NCBI GenBank assembly: GCA_025846845.1
Contig: JAOYTL010000006.1
Coordinates: forward strand, 124,001-188,000
Direction: 5' to 3'
Source of the DNA: Alloboseaceae bacterium BT-24-1
GTDB lineage: Bacteria; Pseudomonadota; Alphaproteobacteria; Rhizobiales; Beijerinckiaceae
DNA: 64,000 nucleotides
Shown here: positions 9,061 to 16,202 of the stretch, in pieces
Position numbering within the stretch: position 1 is the first letter of the stretch
Layout: the number at the start of each line of letters is the position of its first letter
Translations under genes and position numbers: made by a program
The notes under the pieces: model-generated
The model's input: the letters and a program-made list of their open reading frames with translations, nothing else
Databases searched by the model: none
What the model was told of the DNA's origin: nothing

Positions 9061-9083
9061 TTAATTGTACGATGGACAATTAA
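9061..9083. promoter_or_regulatory. Operator TTAATTGTAC-GAT-GGACAATTAA (copy 2, arms 10 bases, one mismatch)
   Basis: A 10-3-10 inverted repeat with one mismatched pair, centred on the same GAT spacer as the element at 5233-5251. It ends 23 bases upstream of the LivK-like start (9038) and lies 48 bases before the divergent start at 9132, so one bound repressor could control both directions. Confidence 0.72.
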
Positions 9084-9131
9084 TTCCGTCGATGTCAACC
9101 TGCCCGGATCGGAAAGCCGAGACATGGGGGG

Positions 9132-9625
9132 ATGGCGACGAGACGGCGAGACTTCCTGGCGGCGTCGGCAGGGCTTGTGACGATCGCGGCGTCAGGCCGA
9201 GCGGGTGCTCAGCGGCGCGATCCGAAAATCCTCAAATTCGTGCCGCAGGCGAACCTGACCTCACTCGATCCGATCTGGACGACGGCCCAGGTCACGACGA
9301 ACCATGGCTACGCCGTCTTCGACACGCTCTACGGCCTCGACAACGCGCTGAGGCCGCAGCCCCAGATGGCCAAGGGACATTCCGTGTCGGCCGATGGCCG
9401 CGTCTGGACCGTCGAGCTGCGCGAAGGCCTGACATGGCATGACGGCCAACCGGTGCTCGCCCGCGATTGCATCGCAAGCCTGCAACGCTGGGCCAAGCGC
9501 GACGCCTTCGGCCAGCTGCTCGACGCGATGGCGGACACATGGGAGGCGCTGGACGACAAGCGCTTCCGCGTGACGTTCCGTTCCGCCTTTCCGCTCTTCA
9601 TCGAGGCGCTCGCCAATCCGGCCAT
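9132..9625 (+). pseudogene. SBP_bac_5 (dipeptide/nickel-type) binding protein, truncated by insertion
   Basis: The first about 165 codons are a normal family 5 binding protein: Tat signal TRRRDFLAASAGLVTIAASG, then KILKFVPQANLTSLDP, VFDTLYGLD and the WTVELREGLTWHDGQPV segment. Similarity ends abruptly after FPLFIEALANPA, where about 500 residues would be expected. The following sequence in the same frame is unrelated. No matching 3' part was recognised elsewhere in the window. The junction is taken as the left edge of an insertion; the exact base is uncertain by a few codons. Confidence 0.75.
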
Positions 9626-10112
9626 GCGCGAGCGTGTCGAGATTGCGCTGGGCAAGGGGCAAGCGACGCAGCTTCAGGCCGCGCTTACAGTCGAGCAGGC
9701 GCTGTTGCCGTTGCAGGCCGCGGTGAAGGGCAATTCCACGACGATACAGCAGATGGTGGGGCTAGCTGGTGCTTGGGGGCGTTGGCGGCGCAGTCGGCTT
9801 CATGCAGGGCCGCGATACCGCCAGCACCGTTGCGGGCGCATCGCTGGTGCTGCGCTTCGTCGTGGCAACACGAAGATTCAGGAGGGCTTGGCCACACAGA
9901 TCGGCAAGATGCTGGCTTCCAATGACCTGAAGCTGATCCAGCGTGCTACGCAGGCGGCAGCGAAGAGCCCGGTTGTGATGCGCTTCATTCAGGATTTCGC
10001 GGATGAGGCTGTTAAGCTAGGCGGCCTCTCAACCGCGCCACTTGAGGTAACGATCAGGCCGGGGAGTGGAGCGCAATATCTGCCAGCCGCAGCCGGCCAG
10101 GATCAACGATAG
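9626..10112 (+). pseudogene. Frameshifted fragment of unknown, possibly phage-derived, gene
   Basis: The frame continuing from the truncated binding protein looks protein-like at first (codons after 9626 up to about 9765) and again after about 9870 (KIQEGLATQIGKMLASNDLK, then VMRFIQDFADEAVKLGGL). Between these the plausible reading is one frame over, with a Gly-rich hydrophobic stretch containing GGVGGAVGFMQGRDTASTV. This pattern suggests one gene carrying two compensating frameshifts. The family is not recognised; prophage or conjugative origin is only a guess. Confidence 0.45.
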
Positions 10113-10178
10113 GGTCAGTGGATGCGGACCGAAAGCGATCAGCATGCCAAGAGCCAGCGCGACAAAGGGTTGGACCAC
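10029..10178 (-). CDS. Possible 49-residue membrane peptide
   Basis: A GTG-initiated frame encodes a peptide with one long hydrophobic run (VALALGMLIAFG, then LTLSLILAGCG) and a basic tail ending RYLKWRG. It overlaps the degenerate fragment on the other strand, and there is no convincing ribosome site. It may be a small membrane protein or the remnant of one; function unknown. Confidence 0.25.
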   Translation of the reverse strand: MVQPFVALALGMLIAFGPHPLTLSLILAGCGWQILRSTPRPDRYLKWRG

Positions 10179-10254
10179 GCGTCAGGCAGTTTCGCGAAAG
10201 CCGTTTATTACCCATGCGCCTCCATCATGACTGAGGCTGAGTGGATCGGGGTCT

Positions 10255-10425
10255 ATGGAGAGGCCGAACATTCGCTACCGGATTAACGACGGGGAGAGAC
10301 CCGCCGCGCCTAATGCCAATAAGAATGTGCTCAAGGATGGCCGGTATCCGGCTGGTGCTATCCGCTTTTGCAGGATGATTTCTGCACTCTTAGCCGAGGC
10401 GCGGCTGCCCAGCTTGCAAGCGTAA
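10255..10425 (+). CDS. Possible 56-residue small protein
   Basis: An ATG frame starting MERPNIRYRINDGERP and ending at TAA 10423-10425, preceded by GATCGGGG. It is basic, with a short hydrophobic patch near RMISALLAEA. It lies in the 380-base stretch between the degenerate fragment and the lipase gene, in which no other feature is seen. Not recognised and possibly spurious. Confidence 0.25.
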   Translation: MERPNIRYRINDGERPAAPNANKNVLKDGRYPAGAIRFCRMISALLAEARLPSLQA

Positions 10426-10492
10426 AAGAGAGATCCGCATGAACAGCGTGGCGCTGGACTGACTTAGAGGTATCCGAACTCAAAGGAGTCAC

Positions 10493-11551
10493 TTGCCGCC
10501 CCTCTCGCTTTTGTCAATTCTGCGGGCGGGGGACGCGATGATTAATTGCTGGATTGAAACTGATAAGATTGCGAGCCGCCCGAGCGGCGTCCTAACGGCT
10601 AACGAGCAGAAGGCGGCGCTCAGTTTCGCTCGGTTAGCGCAGGACATCTATCCAGATCAGACCAATAAAAACCGCGGCAGCGCGTCATTAGTGATGAATT
10701 GGATCGAACTTCTGATGGATCCAAGAGAAAGGTCGCGCGGCATCAATATTGGCGCTCTGAAAACCGCATTTTTCAGATGCTTTGGGTTTAATGCGGCACT
10801 CTACAAACTGCGGCGGACCGGAGGCAATTTGTGGGTGCTATCTTTCGAGGGTAGCGGCAGCATATTGAGCCTTCGAGGATTGCCGGATTGGATACTCACA
10901 AACGTCCCAACGACTTTAAGTGCGGGAAATAAGCTGGAACGTTATGTCCCTGGCGGTACGTTTTCCAAGTTACTGAATCCTCGTGGGGCTCCATCGACGC
11001 AGTATGATGTCGCCGATCTGGTCACGAAAGCCGCCATAAAGCTCAAAGGCAACGCGGATCTTGTGCTCACTGGACACTCTCTCGGCGGCGGTCTTGCCCA
11101 ATATGCAGCAATCCGCAATGGTCTTAAGGCAATTGTCTTTAACTCTGCTGGGATTGGGTTTTCGGTCCCAAACGGCTCCAACATTCGATCATTCGACACC
11201 TCGATCTGCCATCTGATGACAACAGCAGACGCAGGGTTAATCCAGAGCCTAGGGAGGATCGTAGAGGGACGGCTTTTCCAAATTATGGGAATGACACTGG
11301 CAGTAACCAATCCTGCGATTCAACGAGAAGCTATGACACTTTATTCAATTGGCGGGAAATTAGCCGCAGATAAACAGGGTGGATTCGAAATACTTAACAG
11401 CTTAGTCGGACAACACGTAAACCGGATGGTGACGACCTATACTAAGGTAGGCTCAAAGCAGGTCGGAACACCATACATCTTGGGATATGGTGGGCACGGC
11501 ATGAACTTTGTAATCGACCTTCTGGAAAAAGGCGCTTCGAAAGCCAAGTGA
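10493..11551 (+). CDS. Class 3 lipase-like alpha/beta hydrolase
   Basis: A 352-residue protein in low-GC sequence. The nucleophile elbow is TGHSLGGGLAQYAA with Ser196; LSFEGSGS and LPDWILTN match the oxyanion-loop and DW-x-TN segments of class 3 lipases, and a candidate catalytic His is in GYGGHGMNFV near the C-terminus. No signal peptide is apparent. The TTG at 10493 has an AAAGGAG site at 10482-10488; an ATG at 10538 behind GGGGGA is an alternative giving 337 residues. It is the first intact gene of the insertion. A housekeeping lipase, or an antibacterial-type phospholipase effector, are both possible. Confidence 0.72.
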   Translation: MPPLSLLSILRAGDAMINCWIETDKIASRPSGVLTANEQKAALSFARLAQDIYPDQTNKNRGSASLVMNWIELLMDPRERSRGINIGALKTAFFRCFGFNAALYKLRRTGGNLWVLSFEGSGSILSLRGLPDWILTNVPTTLSAGNKLERYVPGGTFSKLLNPRGAPSTQYDVADLVTKAAIKLKGNADLVLTGHSLGGGLAQYAAIRNGLKAIVFNSAGIGFSVPNGSNIRSFDTSICHLMTTADAGLIQSLGRIVEGRLFQIMGMTLAVTNPAIQREAMTLYSIGGKLAADKQGGFEILNSLVGQHVNRMVTTYTKVGSKQVGTPYILGYGGHGMNFVIDLLEKGASKAK

Positions 11552-11575
11552 GTTTATCGTGGCAGGTCGGTAGCG

Positions 11576-12055
11576 TCATGAGTGAATATTGCCGCGCATC
11601 ACCCTACAGTTCTGACTGAGCGGCTGAACGCGAAACAGCGGGCCAATCCAATCGATCTCAGCCTGACAGCTGAACGATCCGCCGAGTTTGTGGATGCGAA
11701 TGGAATGGATGAACCTAGTGCCCTTATTGGTCCAACGCCGAATCAGGCCCTCGTTCGTCCATTGAAATTGGCTCGCATCGCCTGTCTGACTGCCTGAGTA
11801 GACTAGACTTTGGTCAAAATCACTGCTTCTTAACGAGCTTTTCTGACGATTTGAATGAAATATTCTTCCCATGGTCGAAATATAGAGTTTGTCATTCCAC
11901 GTATAGGGAACGGCCGCTGCCCCGCCACGGGAGACGGACTGCCTAACCTCCACAACTATCGAATGGCCTTCCAATTCGGCCTGCAGCGTTTGCGAATTCG
12001 CCGAGCTGGCACAGACCCACGACGTAGCAAAACATATTACGAACCGCCCAATCAT
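11576..12055 (-). CDS. Small secreted protein, divergent member of the caspase-linked Cys family
   Basis: A 159-residue protein starting MIGRFVICFATSWVCASS with a signal peptide ending near NSQ. The frame extends to 12202, but only this start gives a normal signal. Its C-terminus has SFSCQAEIDW followed by QNCRVM, the same spacing style of two Cys as in the proteins at 12120-12638 and 14701-15219 (C-x-A then C-x-V at the end). The rest is diverged. It follows the caspase operon on the same strand, 64 bases after the previous stop. Function unknown. Confidence 0.55.
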   Translation of the reverse strand: MIGRFVICFATSWVCASSANSQTLQAELEGHSIVVEVRQSVSRGGAAAVPYTWNDKLYISTMGRIFHSNRQKSSLRSSDFDQSLVYSGSQTGDASQFQWTNEGLIRRWTNKGTRFIHSIRIHKLGGSFSCQAEIDWIGPLFRVQPLSQNCRVMRGNIHS

Positions 12056-12119
12056 CGAAGTGCCCCCGATTGACCCAGCTCGATGGCGCCGCAGCCGCCA
12101 CCATTGCATAGACGATGAG

Positions 12120-12638
12120 TCAAAGAACATCGCATTGAGCTGTCGGATTTGACGGCTGGGTAAAGCGCTCCTTGATCTCGCCGCTAGGATGGCGCCACTC
12201 AAAGACGGTGTAACCAGGCTTTAGCCGCCACTCGACATCAGCTGTGCAGCGACTTCCGTCGACGCGCAGCCTCACCACATAAGTATGTGACGCTCGACCT
12301 TCGAGCCGCATCAATGTGTTGGCGTCCGAAACTCTCCATGCGGTCTCCCCTCGCACGCCCTTGATTTCGCCGAGAGAGCTCTCCTGTCCTCCGGCGCGGC
12401 TATTCGCGCGCTTGTTGCCAGTCGTTCGTTCAAATCGTTCCTCGACACGACCGTCCGGCCGTAAGGTGACGAGATAAACCGTCGCCGTCTTAACCGAGCG
12501 CGGGTGCGGCTCGATGAAGTTTGTGATCCAGAAGGTCGAAACGCGGAACCTGGCTTCTTTTGCATTTGCGGGAAGTGCCGCGAGAGCCAATGCTGTCGCG
12601 GCCGTTGCGATCAAGGCGCAAAAGCGATGCTGTGTCAT
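12120..12638 (-). CDS. Small secreted protein, caspase-linked family, 172 residues
   Basis: Begins MTQHRFCALIATAATALALA with a clear signal peptide cleaved near ANA. The start ATG overlaps the caspase stop (ATGA), so the two are co-translated. The C-terminal half has the sequence NTLMRLEGRASHTYVVRLR, then RCTADVEWRLKPGYTVFEW and a final QCDVL. These are matched almost position by position in the 172-residue protein at 14701-15219. The conserved Cys pair suggests a disulfide in the periplasm. No known domain was recognised; candidates are a substrate, inhibitor or adaptor of the caspase. Confidence 0.7.
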   Translation of the reverse strand: MTQHRFCALIATAATALALAALPANAKEARFRVSTFWITNFIEPHPRSVKTATVYLVTLRPDGRVEERFERTTGNKRANSRAGGQESSLGEIKGVRGETAWRVSDANTLMRLEGRASHTYVVRLRVDGSRCTADVEWRLKPGYTVFEWRHPSGEIKERFTQPSNPTAQCDVL

Positions 12639-14641
12639 TCGCAGAAGGCCTGTCCGTTGAAATTGAAGCAGCGCCCCCTGGGTGCTCGAGCCGGCGCCGC
12701 AGGAGCGGCGCGGGTCGCTGCCGGTCGGCTTGCTCGCTCTTGAACGACCTGCCGCGGCTTAGCGGCACAAGTTCCGTTTCGCTCAATTTGGTTTGAAGCG
12801 CAAACAAGAGGGCAAACACGGCCAGCTTGTCGCTTCAGTGCTTCCAAGAATTCCACGCTGGGCGCGGCCGGTGGACTGATGTTGGCTAGACGCGCAAATT
12901 CGCGAGCTGCTCTACTGGTTGGTTTGCTGGTCCATGCCGCATCTAGCTTGCCTTGATAGCAACCGATCCTTGTCAACTCGATGTTGACCGATCGTGTCAG
13001 CGACGCGATGTCCGGGACCAGCACCGCTTGGCTCGCTGGCGCAGTCAGAGTGTCTGCGGCGGCGTTGGCAATTCGGATTCCTTGCTGGCTTGCAGTCGCC
13101 TTCGCATCGTTGGCCCCGTCCCGCTGGATTCTTTGAAGCTCTTCGGTGGCGCGTCGACGCTCAGCTTCGAGCTCGCCGATCAGCTTAGCCTTCTCGCGTT
13201 CCGCAGTTTCTCGTAGAGCGTCTTCTGCCTTATGGCGGGCCGCTAGCTCGGCTGCTGCTCGACGGTTTTCGTCTTCAAGCTTTGCTAAGCGCTCTGCGAT
13301 CCGATGCTCTTCATCCTGCCGCTGGCGGCGAGCATCAGCTTCAGCCGCGTTCATGCGAGCGTTTTGCGCCGCAGCGAGGCGATCACGCTCGGCAAGCTGA
13401 TGTTCACGGTCCTTGTCATCTCTCGCTCTTTTCGCTTGCTCCGCGGCGCGCACTGCCAGCTCGGCCTGAGCTTTGCGATTTTCGATCTCCAGCTGAGCCA
13501 ACCGCTCCTCATAGCGACGCTTCTGTTCAGCCTGCTGCCGGGTCGCCTCGTCCTCGGCCTTTCGTTTGGCTTCAGCCTGTTGGGCGGCCAATGCGGTTTG
13601 GGCCGCGCCTTCGGCAGCTGCCCTGGCTGCTTCGATCTTGCGCGCTGCGTCCAAAGAAGCGGCGGCTTTACCTCGCTCTTCTTCGTACTTGGCGATCTGC
13701 TGGCGTAGCGCCTCTTCTCGTTCTCCTCGTTCGACGATATCGAGCCGTGCCTTCGCCGCATCTGCAAGCAGGCTTCGCGGGTATCTCTCCAGGAAGGAGC
13801 GAAATTCCAACGGGGCGCTGCTGTCGCGCACCCTCGCCCAGGCCTGCACATCGCTTTCACTTCGATTGAAGTAGAAATCGCCAAGCAGGGAAATCGCCAA
13901 CTCAGGGGTTTGCCGTCCGCCTGTTTTCTTGTTGACCTCGACAGCTACCCGCCTGAACAACTGGCCTACCTCCAGTCCCGGTTCGCGTAATTGCTCGACG
14001 AAAGCAGATGTAAACGGGCTGTTCCGGCCGATGCCGTCAGCTGCAACATCATTGGCTTGAGTGGCATAAGCCACAACCATTCCCTGGCTTTGATTGATGC
14101 GGGCCAACCCTCTGTTCGCCCCGATATCTCGGGTACGGTTGTTTCGCGCCAGACGATCGGCGAGAGGGTTGTTCCTGCAAGCGTCTAAGATGAGAATTCT
14201 TGTACCCACGGCATGTCCCAACGCTTCAATAACGTCGGCGACACGGGTGGTTTCAAACGGTATGCCGAACTCATCGCTCGGCGCGCTATCGGTGGAGACA
14301 AGATAGTTTTCTCCGCGAAACTGCAGGCCATGCCCGGCATAATAAAAGAGCGCCGCTTCAGCGCCGTCAGCAGCGCGAGCAAACCGGCCAAGAGCCTCGC
14401 CCATTCCCCGTCGATCGAGATTCCGCCCCTCGATAACCTCGAAGCCGTTCGCCCTCAATGCAGCCGCAACGTCAGTTGCGTCATTCTCGGTATTGGGAAG
14501 CGCCGGAACGGTCTTATAAGTGGAGTTGCCTATGACTAGCGCAACTCGCCTGTCGCTGTTCGGGTTGGCTTTGGCGAGCGTGCCGATCAGCGTAGCAAGG
14601 AATGCTGCCAGAAGCACAGCGGCTAGTCGGATCGTCGACAC
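12635..14641 (-). CDS. Periplasmic caspase-like (peptidase C14) protein with long coiled coil
   Basis: A 668-residue protein starting at GTG. A signal peptide covers about residues 1-26. The caspase p20-like domain (31-255) starts RRVALVIGNSTYKTVPAL and keeps the catalytic dyad His104 (YYAGHGLQ) and Cys155 (ILDACRNNP). Residues 264-300 resemble the W-x-x-x-x-x-S...YPRS helical repeat common in such proteins. A charged Ala/Glu/Arg coiled coil runs about 305-510, with an internal repeat (380-403 against 451-474). The C-terminal domain (about 545-668) has six Cys, including CYQGKLDAAW and CPLVC. It is followed, overlapping, by a secreted paralog gene. Proteolytic function is family-based; the target is unknown. 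Confidence 0.82.
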   Translation of the reverse strand: MSTIRLAAVLLAAFLATLIGTLAKANPNSDRRVALVIGNSTYKTVPALPNTENDATDVAAALRANGFEVIEGRNLDRRGMGEALGRFARAADGAEAALFYYAGHGLQFRGENYLVSTDSAPSDEFGIPFETTRVADVIEALGHAVGTRILILDACRNNPLADRLARNNRTRDIGANRGLARINQSQGMVVAYATQANDVAADGIGRNSPFTSAFVEQLREPGLEVGQLFRRVAVEVNKKTGGRQTPELAISLLGDFYFNRSESDVQAWARVRDSSAPLEFRSFLERYPRSLLADAAKARLDIVERGEREEALRQQIAKYEEERGKAAASLDAARKIEAARAAAEGAAQTALAAQQAEAKRKAEDEATRQQAEQKRRYEERLAQLEIENRKAQAELAVRAAEQAKRARDDKDREHQLAERDRLAAAQNARMNAAEADARRQRQDEEHRIAERLAKLEDENRRAAAELAARHKAEDALRETAEREKAKLIGELEAERRRATEELQRIQRDGANDAKATASQQGIRIANAAADTLTAPASQAVLVPDIASLTRSVNIELTRIGCYQGKLDAAWTSKPTSRAAREFARLANISPPAAPSVEFLEALKRQAGRVCPLVCASNQIERNGTCAAKPRQVVQERASRPAATRAAPAAPARAPRGRCFNFNGQAFCE

Positions 14642-14700
14642 GGGTCGGCTCGCAATTGACCTTTGCTCCTATCGATACATTTACACAGTTCGAAGGCGCT

Positions 14701-15219
14701 TCAAAGCACTTCACAGGCTGCGGCTTCAACTTGTGGCTGACGGAACCGCACAACGGTGTCGCGCCGGCGTGCATGTCTCTCAAAGGCACGAAAGCCTGCC
14801 TTCAGGCGCCACTCAAGGGTCGCGGTGCAAGATTTCTGCCCGTCGGTGCGAAGCCAGATGGCAAATGTGTGTGAGGGCTCTGCAGAAAGACGTACCAGCG
14901 TCTGGCCATTCACGACTTTCCACCGTCCTGGAAGGCGGCCCTCAAGATCATCTCCAAGGCCACCTTCCTGTAGCCGCGAAAGTCCCCGGCGCCTCTCTAT
15001 CCGCCTGAATGTTTCGCTGATGCGTCCGCCAGATCGCAATGTGATCTGCATAGAAAGACCGTGATGTCTGGTGCGCGGTTCGGGCTCAACCTCCTCGACC
15101 GTCCAAGCCAGCGTAAGCTGAAAGCGTGGCTCATCCGCCGCGCAATGGCCCTGCCACAGCACCATCGGCGCTGGCAAAATGGCGATCAATCGCAAGAGCT
15201 TGAGCACCATTATCTTCAT
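14701..15219 (-). CDS. Small secreted protein, caspase-linked family, 172 residues
   Basis: Starts MKIMVLKLLRLIAILPAPMV at 15219. A longer frame to 15411 adds an implausible Arg-rich leader. A signal peptide ends near CAADE. The C-terminal half carries QTLVRLSAEPSHTFAIWLR, SCTATLEWRLKAGFRAFE and a final ACEVL, matching the protein at 12120-12638, which is exactly the same length. It lies 59 bases upstream of the caspase gene on the same strand and is probably the first gene of that operon. Function unknown. Confidence 0.68.
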   Translation of the reverse strand: MKIMVLKLLRLIAILPAPMVLWQGHCAADEPRFQLTLAWTVEEVEPEPRTRHHGLSMQITLRSGGRISETFRRIERRRGLSRLQEGGLGDDLEGRLPGRWKVVNGQTLVRLSAEPSHTFAIWLRTDGQKSCTATLEWRLKAGFRAFERHARRRDTVVRFRQPQVEAAACEVL

Positions 15220-15389
15220 GAGCCAGTACTCGTCCTGTTGGGCGCGACGCCCGCGATCGACGGGTACCGGCCTCAGAGCGCGCCGTCGTCGGACAGTTAC
15301 TACGGAAGCGATATAGACATACCATTGTAGCCATATTGCTACCCCCAAGCGCAGAGGTATTCTCATCCGGCTGCGGCAGGGGGTGCAAG

Positions 15390-15893
15390 ATGAATAGAGA
15401 GGGCAGGTCAAAAAATTGGAAGATCAAGGAGCATGGTTCAATTTCAGCAGGCTTCGGTCTCGCAGGCGGACATTTTGTCTTCAAAATGACTGCCCCCGGC
15501 GCGACATCGCCATTCACCGTAAGATTCACGGGCGGAGGTGTCGGCGGCGGAGGCGGTCTATCTGTTGACCCACAAAGCTTTTTCGCCAGCCTCGGCTGGA
15601 ACGATATCAACCCTCTCATCAGCTTCTGCATGGACGATCTACATGGGGCAAAGGGCACTTTGAAGATTGCGTCAGCTGCGCTAGGCGCTGCTCTAGAGTA
15701 CATTGCAATTTCCGCTTGGAAGGGAACGTCTTCAGCTGGGTACAGGCAGGGCATCCTTTTTCTAGATACCGTAATATCGGGTATCGAACCCGACACCCCG
15801 AAACTTCCTAAGGCAAAGCCAAAAGTGAAGGCAAAGCTGAAAGCGTCACTTCAGATCGCCGCCTTAACTGGGGTTTGGTCAGTTGATAGATAG
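15390..15893 (+). CDS. Hypothetical protein, 167 residues
   Basis: The ATG at 15390 follows a GGGGGTG stretch. The N-terminal part has NWKIKEHGSISAGFGLAGG and a Gly-rich segment (GGGVGGGGG near residue 50), the middle is mildly hydrophobic, and the C-terminus is Lys/Pro-rich (PKLPKAKPKVKAKLKASLQ). No signal peptide. It is divergent from the caspase operon; the 170-base gap between them holds a small inverted repeat (GTAGC-6-GCTAC, 15327-15342) that could be a shared control site. It is the last gene of the low-GC block. Not recognised. Confidence 0.5.
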   Translation: MNREGRSKNWKIKEHGSISAGFGLAGGHFVFKMTAPGATSPFTVRFTGGGVGGGGGLSVDPQSFFASLGWNDINPLISFCMDDLHGAKGTLKIASAALGAALEYIAISAWKGTSSAGYRQGILFLDTVISGIEPDTPKLPKAKPKVKAKLKASLQIAALTGVWSVDR

Positions 15894-15939
15894 CTGACAG
15901 CAGGCTGCATCTCGGGGCGCTAGCCCTCCGAGCGGTTCA

Positions 15940-16200
15940 TCAGCTTCCATTCCAGCAGCGGCATATTCCTGCTCTCCATCGAGTGGCCATACGGCCATCG
16001 GCGAGAGGGACGGCAATCGTCGCGAAACCCAGCGTGCTGGTGAGGCGGGCCGGACCCGCCCACGCGGAATAGGGTGCCTGATGGCTGCCACCCAGAAAGT
16101 CGATTCCTAAAGGCGTCTGCTCTGCCGCCCATGACGCGTGGCCCAGCGAGCGCAGAAACGCTCCTTTCCAAGCGCGTCTCTTGAGCCGCTGCGCCGCCAT
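15940..16200 (-). CDS. Possible third gene of the hipBA operon, 86 residues
   Basis: The ATG lies two bases after the hipA stop, with GGAG about ten bases upstream, so it could be translated by coupling. The protein starts MAAQRLKRRAWKGAFLRSLG, is basic, and has a mildly hydrophobic middle (LTSTLGFATIAVPLADG). No family was recognised. It may instead be the broken remains of a longer gene at the right edge of the insertion; the remainder of 15894-16202 shows nothing else. Confidence 0.3.
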   Translation of the reverse strand: MAAQRLKRRAWKGAFLRSLGHASWAAEQTPLGIDFLGGSHQAPYSAWAGPARLTSTLGFATIAVPLADGRMATRWRAGICRCWNGS

Positions 16201-16202
16201 CG

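Noticed and set aside
9132..10112. A single 326-residue protein
   Set aside because: Only the first 165 residues are binding protein; the rest changes composition and plausible frame, so it is read as a truncated gene running into foreign DNA.
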